Source of the DNA: JAWHTC01 sp032586155
Lineage (GTDB): Bacteria > Pseudomonadota > Alphaproteobacteria > Rhodobacterales > Rhodobacteraceae
Reading direction: 5' to 3'
Assembly: GCF_032586155.1 (NCBI RefSeq)
Contig: NZ_JAWHTC010000005.1
Coordinates: 1-64,000, forward strand
Length of the DNA stretch: 64,000 nt
Part shown: positions 36,452 to 45,484 of the stretch, in pieces
Layout: each line of letters starts with the position of its first letter
Numbering within the stretch: position 1 is the stretch's first letter
Made by a program: the position numbers and the translations under genes
The notes under the pieces: model-generated
Databases searched by the model: none
Seen by the model: only the letters and a program-made list of their open reading frames with translations
What the model was told of the DNA's origin: nothing

Positions 36452-36511
36452 GAAAAAATGCGTTTGAATTTCACGGTGCCTGATTCGCGTGAAAATTCAA
36501 AGCGTTTTTTC
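36452..36511. promoter_or_regulatory. Long inverted repeat upstream of the XRE-cupin gene, candidate operator
   Basis: Two 24-base arms, 36452-36475 and 36488-36511, are near-complements separated by 12 bases; 19 of 24 positions pair directly and a one-base shift improves the core TTTGAATTT(T)CACG. It starts 12 bases before the XRE-cupin start codon (36440) and 68 bases from the divergent DUF1294 gene. Half-sites of this size suit cooperative binding of an XRE-cupin dimer or tetramer, pointing to autoregulation of the betaine operon. Confidence 0.6.
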
Positions 36512-36578
36512 ATGGCCGGAAGATCTTGTCTCCGTGTCGGGTTTGGGTTGGAGTGCGGCATTGCTTGTGGAGGTATGG

Positions 36579-36914
36579 ATGCTAAATGCCGTTTTCTGGT
36601 TGGTGGGCCTGTTTGTGGCGGTGAATGTCATCACGGTTGCGTTGTTTTGGCATGACAAGCGCCGGGCACAGAAACAGGGGTGGCGGGTTCAGGAAATGAC
36701 GCTTCATGTCTGGACGTTGCTTGGAGGAACACCGGCAGCGTTCTGGGCCAGCCAACGGTTTCGTCACAAGACACGCAAGCAGCCGTTCAGAAGGATTCAG
36801 CAGGGTATTGCCCTGCTTCAGCTGGTGGTGGTCGGGCTTTGCCTGTGGCAGGGGGCGGCGGTTCCGCAGGTGTTGGAGAGCTTGGGGGAGATGCTGCCGC
36901 GGGTGATCGGGTAG
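36579..36914 (+). CDS. DUF1294 family small membrane protein
   Basis: 111 residues from the ATG at 36579, which has a GTGGAGG site five bases away. Two or three hydrophobic segments surround WRVQEMTLHVWTLLGGTPAAFWASQRFRHKTRKQPFR, the DUF1294 signature. The frame is open further upstream but that part resembles no family member. Function is unknown. Confidence 0.82.
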   Translation: MLNAVFWLVGLFVAVNVITVALFWHDKRRAQKQGWRVQEMTLHVWTLLGGTPAAFWASQRFRHKTRKQPFRRIQQGIALLQLVVVGLCLWQGAAVPQVLESLGEMLPRVIG

Positions 36915-36950
36915 TCATCCGGACTGGTTGCGTGTGTTGAAGGGAAAAGT

Positions 36951-36999
36951 GTGGGGGCCAGCCGCCACACCCCGGGATATTTCCGGTCAGATGAAGGAG
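36951..36999 (-). repeat. GC-rich/ATATTT 3'-element, copy 4
   Basis: Plus-strand reading: GTGGGGGCCAGCCGCCACAC, CCCGGGATATTT, CCGGTCAGATGAAGGAG. It is 14 bases 3' of the minus-strand esterase stop and in a convergent spacer. Confidence 0.7.
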
Positions 37000-37012
37000 A
37001 GGGCGTGTTTCT

Positions 37013-38053
37013 CTATCTGGCCAGGGTGGTTTTCAGCCATTGGGCGGCTTGGTCCAGCGCAACGCGGCCCTGGGGGATGACCCGAGTCAGGGAGACGAAG
37101 GCGTGGATCTGGCCGGGATATGTATGCAGGGTAACTTGAACGCCAGCCTCTTCGAGGGATCTGGCATAGGAGAGGGCATCATCCCACAGCGGATCGTGCC
37201 CACCGGCGATGATCAGGGCCGGGGGTTGGCCGGCGTGGTGTGGGGAAAGGAGCGTTGAGAAGCGGGGGTCGGTGCGGTCATGACCTTTTGGCAAGTAGAG
37301 CGAAAGATACCAATCGATCCGGCTGGCGGGGAGGAGCGGTTGGTGGGCAAGATCCTGCATGGATTGCGAGGTGAGACGCCCGTCGGTGCCGGGATAGATC
37401 AACAGTTGGGCGGCGGGCATGGGCAGGTCCGACGTGGCCAGATCATGCATCAGCGAGCCAGTGAGGTTACCGCCTGCGCTGTCGCCACCGATGGCAAGTT
37501 GGGTGGGCGTGATGTTGAGGTTGCCTGCGCCTTTCAGCAGGGCACGGTAACATGTGAGGATGTCGTCAGGGGCGGCGGGGAACTTGTGCTCGGGCGCGAG
37601 GCGATAATCAAAAGAGATGACACGCACCCCGGAAAGGTTGGCCAGCGCGCCGCAGAGCCCGTCGTGGCTGTCGATGCTGCCTTGGACCCAGCCGCCGCCG
37701 TGGAGATAAAGCAGGGTGGGCTGGGCCGCGAAAGGATCACGGTCTGACCGGGTGTAGATGCGGGCCGGGCGCTCGCTTGTGGCGCCGGGCAGGGTGATGT
37801 TGGTTTTCGTCACCGAAGGTGGGCAGGGGCGTTCGAACTTTGCAGCCATGGCGGCAAGCTGGGCGCGGCTTTCTTCCAGGGTTGGCGGGTTTTCGGGATC
37901 GCGCAGGAGGTCAACCAGATCGGTGGCGGCCTGGGCTTTGGGGTCGATCCGGCGACCTGCTACGCTGGGCAGGCGACCAAGGTAGAGCAAGCGGACCAGC
38001 GGTTCGGGCAGGAAGACCCGGATCAGCGCCCAGATGATTTTGAGTTTGTGCAT
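37013..38053 (-). CDS. Alpha/beta hydrolase, hormone-sensitive-lipase type esterase
   Basis: 346 residues. The oxyanion-hole motif YLHGGGW (about residues 105-111) and the nucleophile elbow IGGDSAGGNL (Ser near 180) define the HSL family; the late Asp and His are in GHDPLWDDAL and YPGQIHAF. It should hydrolyse short-chain esters in the cytoplasm. The ATG at 38053 has a GGGGAAG site; a GTG at 38065 is the alternative. It is divergent from the AraC regulator. Confidence 0.88.
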   Translation of the reverse strand: MHKLKIIWALIRVFLPEPLVRLLYLGRLPSVAGRRIDPKAQAATDLVDLLRDPENPPTLEESRAQLAAMAAKFERPCPPSVTKTNITLPGATSERPARIYTRSDRDPFAAQPTLLYLHGGGWVQGSIDSHDGLCGALANLSGVRVISFDYRLAPEHKFPAAPDDILTCYRALLKGAGNLNITPTQLAIGGDSAGGNLTGSLMHDLATSDLPMPAAQLLIYPGTDGRLTSQSMQDLAHQPLLPASRIDWYLSLYLPKGHDRTDPRFSTLLSPHHAGQPPALIIAGGHDPLWDDALSYARSLEEAGVQVTLHTYPGQIHAFVSLTRVIPQGRVALDQAAQWLKTTLAR

Positions 38054-38270
38054 GTGCTTCCCCACAGGTCCCAGTCGGGATGGTAGGTGGAATTAGACCG
38101 AGGGCAAATGAAAAACAGTCGGGCGAAGGGCAGGCCTTTTGTCGGAAGTGTTGCCATTTCAAAGGTCAGATACGCGGGCAAATGTACTTTCGCTGCGAAT
38201 GCACGGAATTCCGCAGTGAGCGTGCCAGCGGAATTTGAAAAATTCCAATGCGCGGATAAGGCTGATTGGC

Positions 38271-39104
38271 ATGCCAGACACGCATGCACCTGCCGGTCGC
38301 CGTCCGAGGAACGAAGCGACGCTGAAGCACACCGATCTTCTTGGCGGTTTCGATTATCTTCGGGCAGATTATACCGAGCAGACGTTTCCTCGGCACTCTC
38401 ATGAGGAGTATTTGGTTGGTGTCATCGAGGATGGTGTTCACGATGTCTGGTGCAAGGGCGAATGGTGGCATGCCTCAAAAAATGTCGTGGCAACCTTTTC
38501 ACCTGATGAAGCCCATCATGGTGGTCTGGGTGATACGGATGCGTGGCGCCAAACCATTTTCTATTTCCCGCGGGAGATTGTGAGCGTGGCAATGGATTGC
38601 GCGGACAGCACCTATTCCTTTCACCAGCCCTTCAAACATTCGCCCGAGACCGCCGCGCGGCTTCTCAAGCTACGAAGGTTGCTGGAAAGCGGTTCAGACC
38701 GGCTCTTGCTAGAACAAGAGGTGTTGCAGTCGGTCGGGCAGGTTTTTGAAACCATGTCTAATGCAGTGGACGAGGAAAAGGCCACCGGCGAGAACGAGTT
38801 GGCCGAAGTTCGGACCTTCATCCACGACAATATCCAAGGCGCCTTCGACATATCAACGCTGGCCGACTTGTCAGGCTTCACGAAACGCCAGTTCATGTCC
38901 CGCTTCCAGAAGAAGTTTCACATGGCCCCGTATCAGTATGTGATGCAGGCACGCGTGCGCAGGGCAAGAGATATGCTACAGAAAGGTTCCAGCATCGCTG
39001 ATGCGGTGTTCCAGGCGGGATTTTCCGACCAAAGCCACCTGACGCGAAATTTCCGCGCCATCTACGGTGTCACGCCAGCGCGCTACATTCGGCAAGCGAC
39101 GTAA
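38271..39104 (+). CDS. AraC family transcriptional regulator
   Basis: 277 residues. An N-terminal AraC cupin-type sensing domain (HSHEEYLVGVIEDGVHDV) is followed by two C-terminal HTH units (FDISTLADLSGFTKRQFMSRFQKKF and IADAVFQAGFSDQSHLTRNFRAIYG). The threonine aldolase gene begins 63 bases downstream on the same strand, and the esterase is divergent, so either could be its target. An upstream TTG is also in frame. Confidence 0.88.
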   Translation: MPDTHAPAGRRPRNEATLKHTDLLGGFDYLRADYTEQTFPRHSHEEYLVGVIEDGVHDVWCKGEWWHASKNVVATFSPDEAHHGGLGDTDAWRQTIFYFPREIVSVAMDCADSTYSFHQPFKHSPETAARLLKLRRLLESGSDRLLLEQEVLQSVGQVFETMSNAVDEEKATGENELAEVRTFIHDNIQGAFDISTLADLSGFTKRQFMSRFQKKFHMAPYQYVMQARVRRARDMLQKGSSIADAVFQAGFSDQSHLTRNFRAIYGVTPARYIRQAT

Positions 39105-39167
39105 AATCGTTCTATATTCCTGCCTCGCTCGCCCTTAAGTCATGGAAGGCGAGGAAAGGAGACGACA

Positions 39168-40211
39168 ATGAAACACAGCTTTCTGGACGATTACAGTGAA
39201 GGGGCTCATCCCAAAATTCTGGCGGCTCTGTCCGAGACCAACATGGTTCAGCAGACAGCCTATGGCGATGATGCTTACTCTCAGGAAGCCAGGGACATGC
39301 TTCGTCAGCACATGGGCAAGGTCAATCCGGACATTTGGTTCGTCGCCAGCGGGACTCTTGCCAATATCCTTGCCATTTCAAGCGCCCTCAAGTCGCATGA
39401 GGCTGTGATTGCGCCTGCATCCGGCCACATCGTCGTGCGGGAAACCGGTGCCATCGAGGCGACAGGCCACAAGATCATTACGGTTCCACCGGTCCAAGGC
39501 AAACTAACTCCTGACAGCATCGAGGCGGCTCTCGACGCAAACGCGCATTTCCCACACATGGCCAAGCCGCGTCTTGTCTACATTTCGAATGCGACCGAAG
39601 TGGGTACGCTTTACACCAAGGCCGAACTTAAAGCGATTTCGAAACTGAGCCGGGAACGTGGTTTGCTGTTACTGCTTGACGGCGCGCGATTGGGGGCAGC
39701 CTTGTCCGCCACAAAGAACGACGTGACATTCAAGGATATTGCCGAGCTCGTAGACATCTTTTGGGTCGGTGGTACCAAGGTGGGTGCGTTGCTGGGCGAA
39801 GCCATCGTCATTCCGAACCCTCAACTGCGTGAGGATTTTGCATTCCACATCAAACAGCGAGGCGCCCTGCTGGCGAAAGGCCGAATTTTGGGTCTCCAGT
39901 TCCGGGAACTGTTCCGTGATCGGCTCTATTTCGATCTCGCATGTCACGCCAATTCCATGGCGGCACAACTATCGCAGGGGATCACCGAAGCCGGTTATGG
40001 ATTTTTCGCCGAAACCGAGACCAACCAACTGTTTCCGATCCTTCCGAACGCCCTTATTGCTCGGCTCAAGAAGCGGTTCGACTTCTATGTCTGGGAACCT
40101 TGGGATGCTGAGAACTCGGTAACACGGCTGGTCACATCATGGGCCACCACGAAAGAACACGTGGACGCGTTCCTTGCAGAGGTCAGCAGTTTGGATCGAA
40201 AGGCCGTGTAG
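39168..40211 (+). CDS. ltaE: Low-specificity L-threonine aldolase
   Basis: 347 residues of the beta-eliminating lyase/threonine aldolase family, PLP-dependent. It cleaves L-threonine and allo-threonine to glycine and acetaldehyde. Seen are the N-terminal FLDDYSEGAHPKIL, YGDDAYSQ (catalytic loop), VASGTLANILAI, LLDGARLGAAL with the PLP-contact Asp and Arg, and VDIFWVGGTKVGALLGEA with the Schiff-base Lys. A GGAGACGACA stretch supports the ATG. Serine hydroxymethyltransferase-type glycine metabolism links it loosely to the betaine genes nearby. Confidence 0.88.
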   Translation: MKHSFLDDYSEGAHPKILAALSETNMVQQTAYGDDAYSQEARDMLRQHMGKVNPDIWFVASGTLANILAISSALKSHEAVIAPASGHIVVRETGAIEATGHKIITVPPVQGKLTPDSIEAALDANAHFPHMAKPRLVYISNATEVGTLYTKAELKAISKLSRERGLLLLLDGARLGAALSATKNDVTFKDIAELVDIFWVGGTKVGALLGEAIVIPNPQLREDFAFHIKQRGALLAKGRILGLQFRELFRDRLYFDLACHANSMAAQLSQGITEAGYGFFAETETNQLFPILPNALIARLKKRFDFYVWEPWDAENSVTRLVTSWATTKEHVDAFLAEVSSLDRKAV

Positions 40212-40410
40212 GTCTGGGGGCGCCGACAGAAAACAATGTTTGCCATTGATGCGGCGGCACCCATTTCAACAAGCTGCAGTAATGTTCAAAAAGGGCTCAA
40301 ACCGGTTGTTGCGGTGTTGCCGATCGATTCCGCACGCACGCACAATCGGCAACACTTCTGGCAAGAGGCCTAGACGAGGCGCCCCGCCGTCTCACATGTC
40401 TTGGCGTGGA

Positions 40411-41583
40411 TCAAATCCGTTCGATGGCAATCGCCGTGCCTTCGCCGCCGCCGATGCAGATAGCCGCGACGCCTCGCTTGAGGTCGCGTTTTTCCAAGGC
40501 GTTCAAGAGCGTGACCATGATGCGGGTTCCGCTTGCGCCGATCGGGTGGCCAAGCGCACAGGCGCCGCCGTTGACGTTGACGATGTCACGGGGCAGGCCA
40601 AGTTCGTGCATGAAGGCCATCGGGACCACGGCGAACGCCTCGTTCACTTCCCAGAGGTCGACGTCGGAGATGTCCCAGCCGATTTGATCGAGCAGCTTGC
40701 GCGCGGCAGGCACCGGGGCGGTGGGGAAATCCGCCGGGGCCTGGGCATGGGAGGCATGGCCAAGAATGCGGGCGCGGATGTTGAGGTCGTTTGCCTCGGC
40801 ATGGTCGCGGCTGGATAGAACCAGTGCAGCGGCGCCATCGGAAATCGACGAGGAATTGGCCGCGGTTACGGTGCCGTCCTTGCGGAAGGCGGGTTTCAGC
40901 ATCGGGATCTTCTCGGGGCGGGCCTTGGCGGGTTGTTCATCGGTGGTGATGACCTCTTCACCATGGCGGGCATGGACAGTGAAAGGAGTGATCTCGCCGT
41001 CAAAAGCGCCCGAGCGTTCAGCGGCCAGCGCATTGTCGAGCGAGCCGATAGCATATTGGTCCTGGGCTTCGCGGGTGAACTGGAACGCCTCGGCGCAGTC
41101 TTCGGCGAAGGTACCCATCAGACGGCCCTTGTCATAAGCGTCTTCGAGACCATCAAGGAACATGTGGTCCTTGACTTCCTGGTGGCCGATGCGGGCGCCG
41201 CCGCGCATTTTCGGCAGAACGTAGGGCGCGTTCGACATGCTTTCCATGCCACCAGCGACCAGCGTGGTGTTGTGGCCAAGGGCGATCTGGTCAAAGGCCA
41301 TCATCGCGGTGCGCATGCCCGAGCCGCACATCTTGTTGAGCGTGGTGGCAGGGACCTCTTCGCCCAGACCGGCGGCAAAACCGGCCTGACGCGCCGGGGC
41401 CTGGCCCTGACCGGCGGGCAGGACGCAGCCCATCAGAAGCTCGTCAACCGTGTCGGTGCGGGCGTCGGTAAGCGCGGCCTTTATCGCAGCCCCGCCCAGA
41501 TCGGCGGCGGGCACACCATTGAATACCCCCTGGAAACCACCCATCGGCGTACGCGACGCCCCGGCAATGACAACCTCTTTCAT
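40411..41583 (-). CDS. Acetyl-CoA C-acyltransferase (thiolase)
   Basis: 390 residues. The acylated cysteine is in NKMCGSGMR (about Cys 88), the second active-site block is WEVNEAFAV, the His is in NVNGGACALGHPIG, and the proton-donor Cys is in CIGGGEGTA. Length and motifs fit a biosynthetic/degradative acetyl-CoA acetyltransferase (AtoB/PhaA-like). It is a single gene with no beta-oxidation partner beside it; a role in acetoacetyl-CoA use, perhaps after BKACE, is possible. Confidence 0.92.
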   Translation of the reverse strand: MKEVVIAGASRTPMGGFQGVFNGVPAADLGGAAIKAALTDARTDTVDELLMGCVLPAGQGQAPARQAGFAAGLGEEVPATTLNKMCGSGMRTAMMAFDQIALGHNTTLVAGGMESMSNAPYVLPKMRGGARIGHQEVKDHMFLDGLEDAYDKGRLMGTFAEDCAEAFQFTREAQDQYAIGSLDNALAAERSGAFDGEITPFTVHARHGEEVITTDEQPAKARPEKIPMLKPAFRKDGTVTAANSSSISDGAAALVLSSRDHAEANDLNIRARILGHASHAQAPADFPTAPVPAARKLLDQIGWDISDVDLWEVNEAFAVVPMAFMHELGLPRDIVNVNGGACALGHPIGASGTRIMVTLLNALEKRDLKRGVAAICIGGGEGTAIAIERI

Positions 41584-41688
41584 GGCAAATCCTCCAAATT
41601 CCTGGGTCCTTGCATACCGAATGGTAAGGATTGAGGTCTAGCCTGCCCGGGCAACATTCGTATTTCTACGGCATGCAGAGGGTAGCAG

Positions 41689-42027
41689 ATGAACCTTGAG
41701 AGCAGCGATGACGGTGATTTCCAGGTGGTCACGGTTAATGAGGAGAGAATCGACGCTGCCGTAGCGATCCGGTTCAAGGACAGGATGCGCGACCTGACGG
41801 CGAACGGAACGCCGCATGTGGTGCTGGATCTGAGCGAAGTGGAGTTTATTGACAGCAGCGGGCTTGGCGCGGTTGTCGCAGCGATGAAACAGCTGGGCGG
41901 GACAAGACGGTTGGACCTGGCCGGATTGACGCCGACGGTGGACCGGGTGTTCCGTCTGACCCGAATGGATTCGGTCTTTACCATTCACGACAGCCTTGCC
42001 GATGCACAGGCGGTCTATGCCGGGTGA
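41689..42027 (+). CDS. STAS-domain anti-sigma factor antagonist (RsbV/SpoIIAA type)
   Basis: 112 residues. The single STAS domain shows VVLDLSEVEFIDSSGLGAVVAAMKQL, the signature with the phosphorylatable Ser in DSSGLG (about Ser 59). In partner-switching systems the unphosphorylated form binds the anti-sigma kinase. It overlaps the next gene by four bases (GTGA), so the two are made together. No sigma factor or PP2C phosphatase is in the window. Confidence 0.87.
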   Translation: MNLESSDDGDFQVVTVNEERIDAAVAIRFKDRMRDLTANGTPHVVLDLSEVEFIDSSGLGAVVAAMKQLGGTRRLDLAGLTPTVDRVFRLTRMDSVFTIHDSLADAQAVYAG

Positions 42028-42599
42028 CCCGACCAACGAGTTGGACACGGGATTGGATCATGCAGCCCATACCGAAACAGTTGAGGTTGAAATCAGGCGT
42101 GCCCTCCGGCACGGCACCGGATTCGGCACCCGGGTCGAAACTGATCCGCCTTGGCTTTGCCAGTGGTGAACATGAGGTAAGGGCGGCGTTAGGGCAGTTG
42201 AAACAGATTCTGGCGCAGGTTGATTTGACCCGGGATGACCTAGGTACGGTTGAACTGGTTCTGGGTGAAGTTCTCAACAACGTCGTGGAACACGCCTATG
42301 GGCCGGATCAGCCCGGAGAAATCCGAATCAACTGTCGTCTGCGCACGGATGGTCTGAGCTTTTGCGTCTGCGACGCGGGGCGGGCGTTCAAAGGATCAAG
42401 CTTGCCGCCGGGCAAGCTGCCCAACTTGGAATGCGGACGCGAGTATTTGCCCGAGGGTGGATTTGGCTGGTTCCTGGTGCACAGCCTGGCAACACGATTG
42501 CGCTATGCCCGGCGCGGAGAGCGAAACTTTTTCCGGTTCGATATTCCTTTTGACCAAGAGGTCGTGAGGGCGGCCTCGGGGCAGGGGGCCGTGGGCTAG
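42024..42599 (+). CDS. Anti-sigma regulatory ATPase/kinase (RsbW type)
   Basis: 191 residues from a GTG that overlaps the STAS stop; an ATG at 42060 is an alternative. A GHKL-type HATPase domain has VELVLGEVLNNVVEHAYG (N box, Asn for Mg-ATP), VCDAGRAFKGSSLP (G1-like) and GGFGWFLVHSLATRLRYAR (G2). RsbW-type proteins phosphorylate their STAS partner and bind a target. The target here, sigma factor or otherwise, is not encoded nearby. Confidence 0.85.
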   Translation: MTRPTSWTRDWIMQPIPKQLRLKSGVPSGTAPDSAPGSKLIRLGFASGEHEVRAALGQLKQILAQVDLTRDDLGTVELVLGEVLNNVVEHAYGPDQPGEIRINCRLRTDGLSFCVCDAGRAFKGSSLPPGKLPNLECGREYLPEGGFGWFLVHSLATRLRYARRGERNFFRFDIPFDQEVVRAASGQGAVG

Positions 42600-42937
42600 A
42601 TTAACTTCGGCCGCCCCCGGAGATTGCTGTCCGCGGACAGTGTGAGAGGCGACGGGAGACGCGATATATGTCGTGTTAAGCCTGTCTTGAAACCGCTCCA
42701 AACAATCTTTGAATCGCCATATTCCCCCCCAAATGGCGCCCGAATCCAGCAGCATAACAAAAGGGTAGCTGCATATGGCTTCCCTCGGTGCCGTGCGTTA
42801 ACAGCCCCCACCCAGTGCGCGGTGCCGAGGTACTTCCCCAGAAAACCGGACGTCAGATTGAGCCAACCGCAAACATGTGATTGGCTTTCGGCATTTGCGC
42901 GCATAGGCTCTGCCCCCGAGGCAAGAGGGGTTTGGAT
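42600..42937. other. Gap between the RsbW-type and ggt genes
   Basis: About 340 bases, more AT-rich than its neighbours, with no gene I can support. A minus-strand frame crosses it and runs into the ggt 5' end (42596-43006) but it has no start site or recognisable domain and overlaps a firm gene. It may hold promoter elements for ggt or decayed sequence. Confidence 0.5.
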
Positions 42938-44512
42938 ATGCGTGATTTTCATTTTCCGGGACGCTCGCCGGTTCTGGCGGCAAACGGGGTTTGTGCAACC
43001 TCGCATCCGCTGGCGGCGAAGGTTGCGGTGGATATTCTGCAGGATGGTGGCAACGCGATGGATGCGGCGATCGCCGGCGCGGTGCTGCTGGGGATTTGCG
43101 AACCGCAGATGACCGGGATTGGCGGAGACTGTTTCGTTTTGTTCAAACCGGCGGGCAGCGACGAGATACGTGCGCTGAACGGATCCGGGCGGGCACCCAA
43201 GGCGGCAAGTGCCGAGGCGTTACGCGAGCGCGGGCTGGAGACGGTGCCGCTCAACGGGCCCGAGGCAGTGACGATCCCAACGGCAGTGGATGCGTTCTGC
43301 CGGCTGAATGCGGATTGGGGGCGGATGGGGTTGGACCAGGTGCTGGCCCCGACGATCCATTATGCCGAAGAGGGTGTTCCAGTGGCGCCACGGGTGGCGT
43401 TTGACTGGCCAGATGCGGGCAAGGCGCTGCAAGGGCATGGGGCAAGGCATTACCTGATTGACGGCAAGCCAGGGCAGGTCGGGCAGATGTTCCGTGCACC
43501 GGGGCAGGCCGAGGTGTTGAAACGCATCGCCAGGGATGGTCGCGGTGCGTTCTATAGCGGCGAAGTGGCCGAGGACATGTTGGCCGAGCTGCGGGCGCGT
43601 GGCGGGGTGCATTCGCTTGAGGATTTCGCTGCGGCTGAGAGCTTTTACACCGATCCGATCAGCGGGGATTACAAGGGCAGCGAGTTGATTGAGCATCCGC
43701 CGAACGGGCAGGGCGCGACGGCGATCCTGATGCTCAACATGCTAGGGCAGTTTGACCTGGCGGCGATGGACCCGCTGGGGGCCGAACGGGCGCATATCGA
43801 AGCGGAAGTGTCAAAGCTGGCTTATGATGCGCGCAACCGTTTTCTTGCTGATCCGGATCACACAGCACGGGTCGAGCACATGCTGAGCATGGAGACGGCA
43901 CAGAAATTGGCGGCGCTTATCGATCCGAAACGGGCGATGGAGGCAGCGGCGCCTTTGAGCGAAGCGGTGCACAAGGATACGGTCTATATCACGGTGGTGG
44001 ACAAGGACCGGATGGCGGTGAGCCTGATCTATTCGATTTTCCACGGTTTCGGGTCGGGGATTGCCAGCGAGAAATTCGGTCTGCTGCTGCAGAACCGGGG
44101 CGCTGGGTTTAACCTGACCAAAGGGCATCCAAATGAGCTGGGGCCCGGCAAACAGCCGATGCACACGATCATTCCGGGGATGTTCAAACAGCGGGGCGCG
44201 GTGATGCCCTTTGGTGTGATGGGTGGGCAGTATCAGCCCAACGGGCATGCGCGGGTAGTGACCAACATGATCGATTACGGCATGGACCCCCAGGCGGCGA
44301 TTGATGCGCCGCGTTGTTTCTCGGAAAACGGTGTGATGAAGGTCGAGCGTGGCTATTCGGACGCGGTGCGGAACGAGCTGGCCGAGATGGGCCACAAGGT
44401 TGAGGTGCCGGACGGGCCGCTGGGCGGCGGTCAGGCGATCCTGATCCGCGAGGACGGGGTGCTGGAAGGGGCATCGGACCCGCGCAAGGACGGTATTGCG
44501 CTGGGCTATTGA
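42938..44512 (+). CDS. ggt: Gamma-glutamyltransferase family protein
   Basis: 524 residues. The heavy-chain part has GGNAMDAAIAG (about residues 38-48) and GIGGDCFVLF; the autoprocessing and nucleophile Thr is in HKDTVYITVVDKDRMAVSL, and the small subunit includes NRGAGFN and GMFKQRG. The enzyme moves the gamma-glutamyl group of glutathione or hydrolyses it. A typical Sec signal peptide is not seen, so it could be cytoplasmic or exported by another route. An AAGAGGGG site supports the ATG at 42938. Confidence 0.88.
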   Translation: MRDFHFPGRSPVLAANGVCATSHPLAAKVAVDILQDGGNAMDAAIAGAVLLGICEPQMTGIGGDCFVLFKPAGSDEIRALNGSGRAPKAASAEALRERGLETVPLNGPEAVTIPTAVDAFCRLNADWGRMGLDQVLAPTIHYAEEGVPVAPRVAFDWPDAGKALQGHGARHYLIDGKPGQVGQMFRAPGQAEVLKRIARDGRGAFYSGEVAEDMLAELRARGGVHSLEDFAAAESFYTDPISGDYKGSELIEHPPNGQGATAILMLNMLGQFDLAAMDPLGAERAHIEAEVSKLAYDARNRFLADPDHTARVEHMLSMETAQKLAALIDPKRAMEAAAPLSEAVHKDTVYITVVDKDRMAVSLIYSIFHGFGSGIASEKFGLLLQNRGAGFNLTKGHPNELGPGKQPMHTIIPGMFKQRGAVMPFGVMGGQYQPNGHARVVTNMIDYGMDPQAAIDAPRCFSENGVMKVERGYSDAVRNELAEMGHKVEVPDGPLGGGQAILIREDGVLEGASDPRKDGIALGY

Positions 44513-44536
44513 GGTTAACAGGAAAGGACACGCGGG

Positions 44537-44920
44537 ATGGGGATTACTCCGGTCAAGGAACTGGTGGGACAGGCGAAGGCGGTGATCACTTCGATCTCGA
44601 CGCAGGAGGCCGAGGAAATGGCCGCCGCGGGCAAGGCGTTGCTGGTGGATATCCGGGACCCGCGAGAGCTATCCCGGGATGGGCGCATTCCGGGAGCGTT
44701 TCATGCGCCGCGCGGGATGCTGGAGTTTTGGATCGACCCGACGAGCCCCTATTACAAGGAGGCGTTGACCACCGACAAGACGTTGGTGTTCTTCTGTGCC
44801 AGCGCCTGGCGATCGGCTCTCACCGTCAAGGCCTTGCAGGAGATGGGCGTGGAGAATCTGGCCGAGATGGAAGGTGGGTTTTCAGCCTGGAAGAAGGAAG
44901 AACGCGCGATCGAGATGTGA
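44537..44920 (+). CDS. Rhodanese-like sulfurtransferase
   Basis: 127 residues, single rhodanese domain: LLVDIRDPRELSRDGRIPGAFHAPRG and the active-site loop FFCASAWRSAL with the catalytic Cys (about Cys 88). It accepts and passes on sulfane sulfur. It follows ggt by 24 bases on the same strand; both could take part in glutathione or thiol turnover. Ends just before a perfect palindrome. Confidence 0.9.
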   Translation: MGITPVKELVGQAKAVITSISTQEAEEMAAAGKALLVDIRDPRELSRDGRIPGAFHAPRGMLEFWIDPTSPYYKEALTTDKTLVFFCASAWRSALTVKALQEMGVENLAEMEGGFSAWKKEERAIEM

Positions 44921-44931
44921 ACGGGGGTAAC

Positions 44932-44951
44932 GGTGCGTGAAATCACGCACC
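44932..44951. terminator. 20-bp palindrome GGTGCGTGA-AA-TCACGCACC
   Basis: Perfect inverted repeat (nine-base arms around AA) between the convergent rhodanese and hspQ genes. The same 20 bases recur at 46958 and a close relative at 53934. It has no long U tract. As it is symmetric it could stop transcription from both sides or protect 3' ends. Confidence 0.6.
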
Positions 44952-44961
44952 ATCCGCACCT

Positions 44962-45288
44962 TCAATTCAGCTGAAAATGCAGCGGATAGAGGCCGTCTTC
45001 GAACGGGCCGAAAAGGTCGGGAATGTCGGGGTGGTCGACCGGTTCGCCGGAATAGTCGGCAATCAGGTTCTGTTCGCTGACATAGGCCACATAGTAGCTT
45101 TGATCGTTTTCGGCGAGCAGGTGATAGAAGGGCTGATCCTTGACCGGGCGGGCCTCTTCGGGGATCGCTTCGTACCATTCCTCGGTGTTGTTGAATTCCG
45201 GATCGACATCAAAAACCACGCCGCGAAACGGATGTTTGCGGTGCCGGACAACTTGGCCCAAGTGATATTTCGCACGAGTCTTCAACAT
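44962..45288 (-). CDS. hspQ: Heat shock protein HspQ
   Basis: 108 residues of the HspQ/YccV family: YHLGQVVRHRKHPFRGVVFDVDPEF, the phrase RPVKDQPFYHLLAE and YVSEQNLIAD. Members bind hemimethylated DNA in vitro and act as an adaptor for Lon. Length and composition match. It is a single gene, convergent with rhodanese. Confidence 0.92.
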   Translation of the reverse strand: MLKTRAKYHLGQVVRHRKHPFRGVVFDVDPEFNNTEEWYEAIPEEARPVKDQPFYHLLAENDQSYYVAYVSEQNLIADYSGEPVDHPDIPDLFGPFEDGLYPLHFQLN

Positions 45289-45484
45289 TTATTCTACAGC
45301 CCCTTAACGATGTACCATACAGGGAACAAGGGGGGATTGTCCATTTGCCGGGGGGTAAAAACCGGGAAACAGTCTGTGAACCCACACATGACAGTGAGGT
45401 TTCCGTCGTTCCCGCGTTTTGTCTTTAGCCACGGGCAAAAAAAGGCTAAAATGCCCGCAAACAAGAAAAATAGCGAGAGGCATC

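Noticed and set aside
42596..43006. 136-codon minus-strand frame across the ggt 5' end
   Set aside because: No ribosome site or domain and it overlaps a firm gene by about 70 bases.
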